From: Bacteroidota bacterium
Lineage (GTDB): Bacteria; Bacteroidota; Bacteroidia; UBA4408
Length of the DNA: 64,000 nucleotides
Direction: 5' to 3'
Assembly: GCA_016721765.1 (NCBI GenBank)
Contig: JADKHO010000001.1
Location: 1,104,001 to 1,168,000, forward strand
Position 1 is the stretch's first letter. The number at the start of each line of letters is the position of its first letter. Made by a program: the position numbers and the translations under genes. Positions 51,322 through 58,531 of this stretch are shown here, piece by piece. The notes beneath the pieces were generated by a model. It did not search any database, was not told where the DNA came from, and worked only from the letters and a program-made list of their open reading frames with translations.

Positions 51322-51654
51322 TTAAACACTAAAACTTTCACCACATCCGCAGGTTCTGCTGGCATTTGGATTATTAAACACAAATCCTTTTCCGTTTAAA
51401 CCGCCGGTATAGTCCAATTCGGTTCCTATCAAGTACAAGAAACTTTTTTTATCGACTGTAATTTGAATTCCTTTATCCTCAAAAATCTGGTCACCTTCGC
51501 GTTTTTGGTTGTCGAATTCTAATTTGTATGACAATCCGGAGCAACCGCCGCCTTCCACACCTACACGAATAAATGTTCCTTCGGGACGGTTTTCATTTTT
51601 CATTAATGTTAATGCATGTTGTTTTGCATTTTCTGATACTGTTATCATGTTCAT
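51322..51654 (-). CDS. sufA: A-type Fe-S carrier SufA/IscA family
   Basis: This is a 110-residue cytosolic Fe-S carrier. The three cluster ligands are Cys38 in GGGCSGLSY and Cys102 and Cys104 in TCGCGESF, as in all A-type carriers. D-N-Q-K-R-E-G-D-Q-I-F-E and Y-L-I-G-T-E-L-D-Y-T fit the family. It is the first gene of the SUF operon here. An in-frame ATG at 51648 is an alternative start. A palindromic candidate operator lies 80 nt upstream. Confidence 0.95.
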   Translation of the reverse strand: MNMITVSENAKQHALTLMKNENRPEGTFIRVGVEGGGCSGLSYKLEFDNQKREGDQIFEDKGIQITVDKKSFLYLIGTELDYTGGLNGKGFVFNNPNASRTCGCGESFSV

Positions 51655-51733
51655 TTCGTGTTAAAATGTACTAAACAAAGGCCATTTGGACGTTTCAAAT
51701 CCGCTCCTTCAATGCCCATAAGCCCCTTACCTT

Positions 51734-51752
51734 ATTTAGATTAAATCTAAAT
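51734..51752. promoter_or_regulatory. candidate iron/Fe-S operator upstream of sufA
   Basis: A perfect palindrome, ATTTAGATT-A-AATCTAAAT, sits in the divergent region between sufA and thiL. A 9+1+9 symmetric site upstream of a SUF operon is what a dimeric metalloregulator of the Fur or DtxR kind would use. Which family binds is inference. No clean TAnnTTTG box is seen between it and sufA. Confidence 0.6.
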
Positions 51753-51833
51753 GCTCCACAAAAATACCTAAAAAAAGGTAGAGCAGCAAATCAAACAGGC
51801 ATCAAATAACTGATTTGACAAAGTTTTGTGATT

Positions 51834-51861
51834 TTTGGGATACTAAAAAAAATTACTTTTG
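51834..51861 (+). promoter_or_regulatory. thiL promoter TTTG-N16-TACTTTTG
   Basis: TTTG at 51834-51837 and TACTTTTG at 51854-51861 lie 4 nt before the thiL ATG. TACTTTTGCGCC followed closely by ATGGC is also the layout at glyQS. The mRNA is predicted to be leaderless. Confidence 0.7.
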
Positions 51862-51865
51862 CGCC

Positions 51866-52912
51866 ATGGCAGAAAATAACAGTAGAACCGAGTTAAGTGA
51901 ATTGGGTGAATTTGGAATTATTAAACACCTGACAAAAAATATTGTTTTAAAAAATGAAAGCTCAATTTTGGGAGTGGGCGACGATTGTGCAGTTATTGAC
52001 TACAAGAACAAGCAAACTGTAGTAACTACGGATATGCTGGTAGAAGGTGTTCATTTTGATTTGATGTATGTGCCGCTAAAACATTTGGGCTACAAATCGG
52101 TGATGGTAAACCTTTCGGATGTGTATGCCATGAATGCCACGCCACGACAAATAACGGTTTCGATTGCCATGTCGAATCGTTTTTCGGTAGAAGCATTGGA
52201 GGAATTATATGAAGGAATATATTTAGCCTGTGCCAAATGCAATGTGGATGTGGTAGGTGGAGATACTACCAGTTCGACCTCAGGATTAGTAATTAGTGTA
52301 ACAGCTATTGGTGAGGTGGATGCTAAAGATATTGTTCGAAGAGATACGGCAAAAGAAAGCGATTTACTTGTAGTTTCTGGCGATTTGGGTGGAGCTTATG
52401 TGGGCTTGCAATTGCTGGAGCGAGAAAAGGAAGTGTATAAAGCAAATCCTAAAATTCAACCCGATTTGGAGGGGAATGATTATATTTTGGAGCGGCAGCT
52501 AAAGCCAGAAGCCAGGATGGATGTGCCCGAACTCTTAAAAAAATTAGATGTATTGCCCACCTCCATGATTGATATATCGGATGGCTTATCTTCCGAAGTT
52601 TTGCACCTCTGTGAATCCTCAAAAGTTGGCTGTAATTTGTATGAAGAAAAAATTCCGCTCGATCCCACCACCATCAATATGGCACGCGAATTTAATTTAG
52701 ATCCAACCGTGTGTGCACTTAGTGGGGGCGAGGATTATGAATTGCTTTTTACCATCGATTTAAAAGACTACGACAAACTGAAAGGGAATCCCAATTTTAC
52801 CATCATTGGCCACATGACAGCACAATCGGCCGGAGCCAATTTAATTGCCCGCAATGGAGCTTTGTATCCAATAACCGCGCAGGGATGGGATGCTTTGCTG
52901 AAAAAGGAGTAA
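51866..52912 (+). CDS. thiL: thiamine-monophosphate kinase
   Basis: This is a 348-residue cytosolic kinase that converts thiamine monophosphate to thiamine diphosphate. Metal and phosphate-binding segments are visible: SILGVGDDCAVI, TTDMLVEGVHFDL, VNLSDVYAMNATP and VVGGDTTSS. GEDYELLFTI lies near the end. It belongs to the PurM-like superfamily and has the usual length. The ATG at 51866 is used because the longer frame runs through the promoter. It is divergent from the SUF operon and converges on plsX 18 nt away. Confidence 0.96.
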   Translation: MAENNSRTELSELGEFGIIKHLTKNIVLKNESSILGVGDDCAVIDYKNKQTVVTTDMLVEGVHFDLMYVPLKHLGYKSVMVNLSDVYAMNATPRQITVSIAMSNRFSVEALEELYEGIYLACAKCNVDVVGGDTTSSTSGLVISVTAIGEVDAKDIVRRDTAKESDLLVVSGDLGGAYVGLQLLEREKEVYKANPKIQPDLEGNDYILERQLKPEARMDVPELLKKLDVLPTSMIDISDGLSSEVLHLCESSKVGCNLYEEKIPLDPTTINMAREFNLDPTVCALSGGEDYELLFTIDLKDYDKLKGNPNFTIIGHMTAQSAGANLIARNGALYPITAQGWDALLKKE

Positions 52913-52930
52913 TCTAAATTGAGGAGCGAA

Positions 52931-53872
52931 TTAATTAAAAGCCTCCTTAATTTTTTCAGGAAGTTTGGCGTTAATAACATCTTTGCTGAGCAGCAACATG
53001 TTTTTAATCGCAATGGGATTAGATATTCCGTGTCCTATCAACACATTGGCATTCACGCCTAAAATGGGGGTTCCGCCGTAGTTTTCATAGTTAAAACGAT
53101 CAAAAAATTCATCGCTTCTTCCGCGTTTTTTGATTAAGGTATAAAAGGCTTCCGCTTCTTTTAGCACCACATTGCCGGTAAATCCATCGCACACAATAAC
53201 ATCTACTGCGCTGCTAAAAAGATCGCGCCCTTCCACATTTCCAATAAAATTAAAATGAGTGGAGTCTTTCATTAAGGCATGCGCAGCTTGGCTTACTAAA
53301 TTTCCTTTTTCGGCTTCTTCGCCGATATTTAATAAGCCCACTTTTGGATTGTCAATTTTGTACACACTTTTTGCTAAAATATTTCCGAGCATCCCAAACT
53401 GATATAATACATCGGGCTTGCAATCGGCATTTGTACCCACATCTAAAATTAAACCTACGCCACCATCTTCTTTTGGTAAAACAGAAGTAATGCAAGGGCG
53501 AATAACTCCGGAAATAGATTTTACACTAAACATAGACCCTACCAGCATAGAACCGGTATTGCCGGCGCTGGCAAATGAATCTAATTTACCTTGTTTTAAA
53601 AGTGAAAAGCCCACCGCAATGCTGGAATTGGGTTTTTGTGCTAAGGCTTTAGTGGGGTGTTCGCCCATCCCAATAACATCGGGAGCGTGAACAATATCAA
53701 AGAGTGCAGCATTACCGCCTTCTTCAAGGAGTGTTTTTTTAATGATTGCTTCATCGCCTACCAATACTATTTTGATAGCCGCTGAATTAAATTCTTTTTG
53801 AGCGAGGATAGCCCCGCTAATGGTTGCTTTCGGGGCAAAATCGCCACCCATTGCGTCAATACCTATTCGCAT
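52931..53872 (-). CDS. plsX: phosphate acyltransferase PlsX
   Basis: This is a 313-residue peripheral membrane enzyme that makes acyl-phosphate from acyl-ACP for phospholipid synthesis. Diagnostic blocks are RIGIDAMGGDFAPKA at the N-terminus, GEHPTKALAQKPNSSI, FASAGNTGSMLVGS, VGLLNIGEEAEKGN, FIGNVEGRD and VIVCDGFTGNVVLKEAE. It is third in the DUF177-rpmF-plsX run. fabH, which commonly follows plsX, is absent; the next gene is thiL on the other strand. Confidence 0.97.
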   Translation of the reverse strand: MRIGIDAMGGDFAPKATISGAILAQKEFNSAAIKIVLVGDEAIIKKTLLEEGGNAALFDIVHAPDVIGMGEHPTKALAQKPNSSIAVGFSLLKQGKLDSFASAGNTGSMLVGSMFSVKSISGVIRPCITSVLPKEDGGVGLILDVGTNADCKPDVLYQFGMLGNILAKSVYKIDNPKVGLLNIGEEAEKGNLVSQAAHALMKDSTHFNFIGNVEGRDLFSSAVDVIVCDGFTGNVVLKEAEAFYTLIKKRGRSDEFFDRFNYENYGGTPILGVNANVLIGHGISNPIAIKNMLLLSKDVINAKLPEKIKEAFN

Positions 53873-53897
53873 AGCACTGAAACAGTTTTAAAAAATG

Positions 53898-53919
53898 AAA
53901 GATGCCCGGGAGCATCTTT
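53898..53919 (-). terminator. hairpin between rpmF and plsX
   Basis: AAAGATGC and GCATCTTT form a perfect 8-bp stem around a 6-nt loop. On the minus strand a run of six T follows after two bases, so it may act as a partial terminator lowering plsX expression relative to rpmF. It could also be an RNA processing site. Confidence 0.6.
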
Positions 53920-53945
53920 AAAATTTAGTGAAAGCATCGAAACAA

Positions 53946-54131
53946 TTACGCTTCTTTACTTCCCTTCATTACCTTTTTACCGCGGTACATACCGGTTTCG
54001 GTATTTACTCGGTGATACAAGGAAACATCACCTGTAGCTTTGTCTACAAATAAAGTGCTTGGAACTGCATTGTCGTGCGTTCTTCTCTTGTCTCTGCGCG
54101 ATTTCGATATTTTGTGTTTGGGATGTGGCAT
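53946..54131 (-). CDS. rpmF: 50S ribosomal protein L32
   Basis: This is a 61-residue ribosomal protein of the large subunit. The basic N-terminal M-P-H-P-K-H-K-I-S-K-S-R-R-D-K-R-R-T-H is diagnostic. The later GDVSLYHRVNTETGMYRGKKV is the Bacteroidota form, in which the four-Cys zinc ribbon seen in some L32 proteins is absent (no Cys at all). This zinc-free type does not depend on zinc supply. It follows the DUF177 gene by 29 nt. Confidence 0.97.
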   Translation of the reverse strand: MPHPKHKISKSRRDKRRTHDNAVPSTLFVDKATGDVSLYHRVNTETGMYRGKKVMKGSKEA

Positions 54132-54160
54132 GTTACGTTATTTTAATAATTATGGATATT

Positions 54161-54724
54161 CTATTTACTCTTTTTACTTTTTAAACTAATATTTTTTAAG
54201 GCATCCCAACGGGGGTCTGTAGCCTGTTCTTTCTCTTTTTCCGCTTGCTGAAACTGATTCAGCTTTTTTATTACCTCCTGATTACACAGGCTGGTATCGT
54301 TCAAAATTTCGCAAGGAATTTTTTGAAGCGGCATCAGCAAATTCATGTATTCATATATGTATTGTGCAATATCTAACTCCGTTTCCGAAGGCGGAAGCAC
54401 AATTACTTCATCTTCATTTTTAGGGTCATGTTCTCGTTCTTCGCCAAACTTAACGATAAGCTGTTGTTCCCCTTTCACAGGGATAAAGTTCTCATTTAAA
54501 CAACGGTCACATTCTACTTGAACCTGGCTGTTAAACTTAAATTTGAGTGCCAACATACCGGATTGTTTTAGCAATTCGACCGTTAAATCAATCTTGGCTT
54601 TCTTAATATCTGACCCACTAAACGCGGGTTCTTCAAAGAACTTACTGTCAATCGTATAGTTGAATTCGTGCAGCCCTTGGCTTAAACCCGAAAACGAAAT
54701 CTTAAATTGACTTAAATAACCCAC
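54161..54724 (-). CDS. DUF177 (YceD-like) protein
   Basis: This is a 187-residue cytosolic protein of the YceD/DUF177 family, almost always found directly upstream of rpmF and implicated in 23S rRNA maturation in other organisms. A C-x-x-C motif lies in VECDRCLNENFIPV (about 92-95). The block D-E-V-I-V-L-P-P-S-E-T-E-L-D-I-A-Q-Y-I-Y-E-Y follows, and CEILNDTSLC adds two more Cys. A charged Lys/Glu tail ends the protein. The start is GTG, 25 nt after a -7 box, and no ATG is available. Confidence 0.88.
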   Translation of the reverse strand: MGYLSQFKISFSGLSQGLHEFNYTIDSKFFEEPAFSGSDIKKAKIDLTVELLKQSGMLALKFKFNSQVQVECDRCLNENFIPVKGEQQLIVKFGEEREHDPKNEDEVIVLPPSETELDIAQYIYEYMNLLMPLQKIPCEILNDTSLCNQEVIKKLNQFQQAEKEKEQATDPRWDALKNISLKSKKSK

Positions 54725-54749
54725 CGTTTCCTTATTTCAAAAAGGACGG

Positions 54750-54757
54750 CAAAGGTA
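54750..54757 (-). promoter_or_regulatory. -7 promoter box (TACCTTTG)
   Basis: This minus-strand TAnnTTTG element lies 25 nt before the GTG start of the DUF177 gene and should drive DUF177-rpmF-plsX. Confidence 0.6.
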
Positions 54758-54837
54758 GAATTTTTTTTTAAACTACAAAAACTGAGAGACTTCTATTCTT
54801 TAGAATAAATATGGGATATATCAATGCACCATTTAAA

Positions 54838-55872
54838 TTACACAGCAGTATCAAACAAACTCCCTTTATCTTGTCTTGGGATTTTGCCTAAGTGCTTGTA
54901 AGCCAGTTCGGTTGCTTCTCGTCCGCGAGGAGTGCGTTTGAGGTAACCTTCTTGAATAAGGAAAGGCTCATATACCTCTTCTATGGTATCTCCTTCTTCA
55001 CCAACTGCTGTTGCAATGGTGGTAATGCCAACCGGTCCCCCTTTAAATTTATCTACAATGGCGGTAAGAATTCGGATATCCATCTCATCTAAGCCGTTTT
55101 TATCCACATTTAAGGCATTGAGTGCAATTTGTGCAATGTGCATATCAATTTTTCCGTTGCCTTTTATTTGTGCAAAATCGCGGGTACGGCGCAGCAGTGC
55201 ATTGGCAATACGCGGTGTTCCCCTGCTCCTGCGTGCAATTTCGTAGGCAGCAATTTCATCAATCTCCACTTTTAAAATTTCACAGGAGCGTTGAACAATT
55301 CCGGTTAATAATTTAGAATCATAATATTCCAGTCTCGAATTGATTCCGAATCGCGCCCTGAGCGGGGACGTTAATAAACCTGAGCGCGTGGTGGCACCAA
55401 TTAAGGTAAAGGGATTTAAATTAATTTGAACACTTCGTGCGTTAGGACCGGAGTCAATCATGATATCGATCCGGTAATCTTCCATGGCCGAATACAGGTA
55501 TTCTTCTACCACCGGACTTAAACGGTGAATTTCATCAATAAACAACACATCGTTTGCCTCCAAATTGGTAAGCAATCCGGCTAAATCGCCCGGTTTATCG
55601 AGCACAGGGCCGCTCGTAGTTTTTATATTAACTCCTAAATCATTGGCAATAATATTGGCTAAGGTGGTTTTTCCTAATCCGGGAGGTCCATGCAGCAATA
55701 CATGATCGAGTGATTCATTGCGTTGTTTTGCAGCTTCCACAAATATCCGCAAATTGTCCACCACCTTAAATTGACCCATAAAATCGTCAAATTGAGAAGG
55801 GCGCAATACTTTTTCGATTTCCTTTTCGGTACTCGAAAATTCAGCACTACTAGGATCTAAATTGGGGTTCAT
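54838..55872 (-). CDS. ruvB: Holliday junction branch migration ATPase RuvB
   Basis: This is a 344-residue AAA+ motor that, with RuvA, drives branch migration of Holliday junctions. Walker A is GPPGLGKT (62-69) and Walker B is VLFIDEIHRL. The sensor block GATTRSGLLTSPLRARFG and the C-terminal winged helix with GFLQRTPRGR-like IQEGYLKRTPRGREATELAY are all present. N-terminal LRPSQFDDFMGQ is characteristic. It is a single gene with its own promoter and is divergent from the RlpA-like gene. Confidence 0.98.
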   Translation of the reverse strand: MNPNLDPSSAEFSSTEKEIEKVLRPSQFDDFMGQFKVVDNLRIFVEAAKQRNESLDHVLLHGPPGLGKTTLANIIANDLGVNIKTTSGPVLDKPGDLAGLLTNLEANDVLFIDEIHRLSPVVEEYLYSAMEDYRIDIMIDSGPNARSVQINLNPFTLIGATTRSGLLTSPLRARFGINSRLEYYDSKLLTGIVQRSCEILKVEIDEIAAYEIARRSRGTPRIANALLRRTRDFAQIKGNGKIDMHIAQIALNALNVDKNGLDEMDIRILTAIVDKFKGGPVGITTIATAVGEEGDTIEEVYEPFLIQEGYLKRTPRGREATELAYKHLGKIPRQDKGSLFDTAV

Positions 55873-55895
55873 TTGGCTTTGTACTATCAGTTCAG

Positions 55896-55903
55896 CAAAA
55901 ATA
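55896..55903 (-). promoter_or_regulatory. -7 promoter box of ruvB (TATTTTTG)
   Basis: This minus-strand TAnnTTTG element lies 23 nt before the ruvB ATG. It falls within a longer plus-strand frame, which supports a later start for the RlpA-like gene. Confidence 0.55.
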
Positions 55904-55986
55904 GGAAATTAAACGGGGCATCGCTAAAAAAGCAAGTGAATACTGTTTTCGATTTATTTACTATCTTGAAAAATATTTCGAATTGG

Positions 55987-56376
55987 ATGGCAAAATTTTT
56001 TCAACTATTAGCGGGGGCAATTTTGGGGATGTTATTGCTTAGCAATGGCCGATCCATAGCACAAACAGACTCCCAATCAGATTCCATTTCCTTTGGTCGC
56101 GCAAGTTATTATCACAACAAATTTGCAGGTAGAAAAACATCCAGCGGGGAAATTTTTTCGCAACAAAAGTTAACTGCTGCGCATAAAACGCTACCCTTGG
56201 GAACCTACGTTAAGGTGACCAATTTAAAGAACCGAAAAAGTGTGGTGGTAAAAGTAAATGACCGCCTCCCTCAACATTCTAAGAGAACAATAGATCTTTC
56301 AAAAGCGGCAGCACAGGAATTAAATATGATTAAGAGTGGCTTGGCAAAAGTTAGTCTCGAAATTGTATCCAAATAA
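55987..56376 (+). CDS. RlpA-like double-psi beta-barrel protein
   Basis: This is a 129-residue exported protein. A short signal peptide (hydrophobic LLAGAILGMLLL) is followed by an RlpA-type double-psi beta-barrel: F-G-R-A-S-Y-Y-H-N-K-F-A-G-R-K-T-S-S-G-E, then LTAAHKTLPLGTYVKVTNL and V-K-V-N-D-R-L-P. The conserved catalytic-type Asp in KVNDRLP and His in AAHKTLPLG are present, so lytic transglycosylase activity on denuded glycan is possible. There is no SPOR domain. The ATG at 55987 is chosen because an earlier TTG would put 38 unrelated residues before the signal peptide. Confidence 0.85.
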   Translation: MAKFFQLLAGAILGMLLLSNGRSIAQTDSQSDSISFGRASYYHNKFAGRKTSSGEIFSQQKLTAAHKTLPLGTYVKVTNLKNRKSVVVKVNDRLPQHSKRTIDLSKAAAQELNMIKSGLAKVSLEIVSK

Positions 56377-56377
56377 G

Positions 56378-57466
56378 CTACAACACATCCCAATCGCTTA
56401 AAGTAAAATTCCAATTTGCTGCTGCGAGCACCTCAGCTTCGTTTTCGGTTACATTCTTACCTAGCAAGTGCAAGGCCCTGGGATTAAACTTTTCGGGGAT
56501 TTTTAGAAAACCGCTTTTTAAAAACAGCTCATTGTTTGTGTTGGAGGTGGAGGTGTAAAACATACCGAGTTTTTCTTTAAAATAAACACTGCAGTTTTTG
56601 CGTAAGTGCGCCATAAGTTGAGCAAAATCTATTGGAGACTTGCCTGCAAAATCGAGTACAACTGCGGCTTTACTTCCTAATAAATCTTCTATCGAAATAA
56701 TGGCAGCAGCAACCATAACCCCATCTTTAGTGGCTGAAAAAAAATGCGGTGTGCCATGTGGTTTTTCCTCGTATCGCCAATGGAGGTAATCGTAATCGCG
56801 AAGCAAAGCGTTTTTAAACTGCGTATTAAAAGCCAGAAAAAGATCGACCATTTCAGGATTTAATTTTTCTTTCAATTCAATTTTATAATCAGCTTGTAAG
56901 GATGGAACTTTGCTGCTGTAAAAAAAATCCGAAACTACTCCAATAACTCTATGGATGTTGAGGAAATTGATTTTTGCCGCAATAATATTTTCTATTTTTA
57001 CAGGTAAAATAAAAGTGCTGAAAGTTTCAATTTTAGTGTATCCGTTGTACTTTAAAAACGTGTGAATGCTTTTTCCATTCGGAAAGGTGTAAATCATGTT
57101 TACATCACTTTTCAAGAGTTGTTCGGTCGCATATTCGGCGAGTTTTCGAAACACGCCTTTTCCTCTGGCAGCTTCACTTACACCCACATCTTGCACCATG
57201 GCAATTTTCTTTTTAATACCGTTTAACTGCGCCACATAAACAGGGCAATGGTAGTAACCAAGAATAGCTGCTCCTTCTTTGCAGAGGTAAATTTGGGGCG
57301 CAGCATGCGGCAAAAGGTAATACTTCCACATCCATTTTTGCAGGTCGTATTTATCGGCATGAAGCGAATCTCCGTCACGCAGCACCTTTGCCATCAACCG
57401 AATTAACGCTTCACGATCCTTTTCTTCAGCTCTGCAAAACGTTAAGCCCAATGCTTTTGATGTCAT
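56378..57466 (-). CDS. GNAT-family acetyltransferase
   Basis: This is a 362-residue protein with an N-terminal GNAT domain (about 5-150): TFCRAEEKDREALIRLM, VQDVGVSEAARGKGVFRKLAEYA as the acetyl-CoA binding motif A, and FPNGKSIHTFLKYNGY. The second half (about 180-340) looks like a degenerate second GNAT domain. Such double-GNAT proteins near polysaccharide genes may modify glycan or peptide building blocks, but the substrate is unknown. Its ATG lies 41 nt inside the upstream deacetylase gene, showing tight coupling. It ends 1 nt from the convergent RlpA-like gene. Confidence 0.78.
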   Translation of the reverse strand: MTSKALGLTFCRAEEKDREALIRLMAKVLRDGDSLHADKYDLQKWMWKYYLLPHAAPQIYLCKEGAAILGYYHCPVYVAQLNGIKKKIAMVQDVGVSEAARGKGVFRKLAEYATEQLLKSDVNMIYTFPNGKSIHTFLKYNGYTKIETFSTFILPVKIENIIAAKINFLNIHRVIGVVSDFFYSSKVPSLQADYKIELKEKLNPEMVDLFLAFNTQFKNALLRDYDYLHWRYEEKPHGTPHFFSATKDGVMVAAAIISIEDLLGSKAAVVLDFAGKSPIDFAQLMAHLRKNCSVYFKEKLGMFYTSTSNTNNELFLKSGFLKIPEKFNPRALHLLGKNVTENEAEVLAAANWNFTLSDWDVL

Positions 57467-58289
57467 GTTTTTTTTGATAATTTTTTACCACTTCGCTCAC
57501 GGTTCCAAATTTGAAATGCGTAAGCAGTTTTTCGGTGGAAGGCAGTGTTTTGCTTAGACGTGTATAGTGGGTGAATTGAGCTTTTCGTTCAATTTTTATT
57601 TTAGGATGTGTGGGATCGTATTCCCAAGGATGAATGTAAAACATGTTGTATTTTTCATTCTTGGTTCGCTTTTTTATTCCATTGTTGGTGAAGGAATAGG
57701 GAAAGAGTCGAAAATAGGCACCACCAATTGCCCAACGTTTGCGCAAGTATGTAAAAGTGGATACCGGAAATTCCAAGATGTTAGCTTCTTTAATTTTAAA
57801 GATTTCATCCGGACAACTTGCAATGCCATAGCGCCAAGTTTTAATGGGCGATATGGAGCAATCGATTTTGTAGCCTTCTTCGGCCAGAATTTCCAAAGCC
57901 CATAAACTTTGTGAAGTGATGGAAAAGAAGGGAGCGCGATAACAGGTTACCTCTTGTGCAGTTAAATCTTCGAGGATGTGCTTGGTGTCGCGAATTTCTT
58001 TGCGGAATTGTTCCGGACTTAGGTTGTAAACTTTTTCGTGTGAATAGCCGTGTGAAGCAAGCTCGTGACCGGCAGCAGCCAATTCCTTTATTAATTTGGG
58101 ATATTCTTTTGCCACCCAACCTAGGGTAAAAAAAGTTCCTTTAACCTGGTGCTTTTGCAAAGCATTGAAAACCGGATAAAATCCTTTCTCAATGCGTCTT
58201 TCATAATTGCTCCAATCGCTGAATGGAAGCTCAATACCGTGGTACCAATCTTCGAAATCAACTGTAAAAGCATTTGTTATTGCTGTCAT
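57426..58289 (-). CDS. polysaccharide deacetylase (DUF3473/XrtA-associated type)
   Basis: This is a 287-residue NodB-fold enzyme that removes acetyl groups from an amino-sugar polymer. The metal-binding first motif is FTVDFEDWYHG and the second is HELASHGYSHEKVY (His-x3-His). CYRAPFFSIT is the third motif. The C-terminal FPYSFTNNGIKK and MFYIHPWEYDP blocks match the group found in exopolysaccharide clusters. No exosortase or glycosyltransferase is in this window. It is co-transcribed with the overlapping acetyltransferase gene, which suggests a shared polymer pathway (inference). Confidence 0.88.
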   Translation of the reverse strand: MTAITNAFTVDFEDWYHGIELPFSDWSNYERRIEKGFYPVFNALQKHQVKGTFFTLGWVAKEYPKLIKELAAAGHELASHGYSHEKVYNLSPEQFRKEIRDTKHILEDLTAQEVTCYRAPFFSITSQSLWALEILAEEGYKIDCSISPIKTWRYGIASCPDEIFKIKEANILEFPVSTFTYLRKRWAIGGAYFRLFPYSFTNNGIKKRTKNEKYNMFYIHPWEYDPTHPKIKIERKAQFTHYTRLSKTLPSTEKLLTHFKFGTVSEVVKNYQKKHDIKSIGLNVLQS

Positions 58290-58292
58290 ATC

Positions 58293-58517
58293 TCAATAAA
58301 AAACTAACCAAACAAAAACAGAAGTGAGCATAAAAAGGATTGATTTAGCAATTTCTTTGTAGAGTCTTTTGAGTCGTGTTTTTCTATTGTTTTCATCGTC
58401 TTCTCTGAAATCTTTTATCCCTAAAAGCAAAAATATCAATCCCACAAAAAAAGGAATAAATACCATGAGCGGCACATGAAACATACGAAGGAGAACTGCA
58501 ATGGCAAAGTAATTCAT
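58293..58517 (-). CDS. small two-helix membrane protein
   Basis: This is a 74-residue protein with two transmembrane helices (about 2-34, which may be a hairpin, and 55-73) separated by a charged cytoplasmic loop with F-R-E-D-D-E-N-N-R-K-T-R-L-K-R. I do not recognise the family. The ATG at 58517 is preferred to a TTG four codons earlier. It sits 3 nt before the deacetylase gene, so it is probably in its operon. Confidence 0.55.
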   Translation of the reverse strand: MNYFAIAVLLRMFHVPLMVFIPFFVGLIFLLLGIKDFREDDENNRKTRLKRLYKEIAKSILFMLTSVFVWLVFY

Positions 58518-58531
58518 ACTAAAAATCAAGA

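Noticed and set aside
51306..51383. ATG-started N-terminal extension of the small protein of cassette B
   Set aside because: It would overlap the conserved C-terminal Cys motif region of sufA by 62 nt; the GTG at 51305 gives a length equal to its counterpart in cassette A.
55873..55986. Longer TTG-started form of the RlpA-like protein
   Set aside because: It would place 38 residues before a normal signal peptide and would overlap the ruvB promoter.
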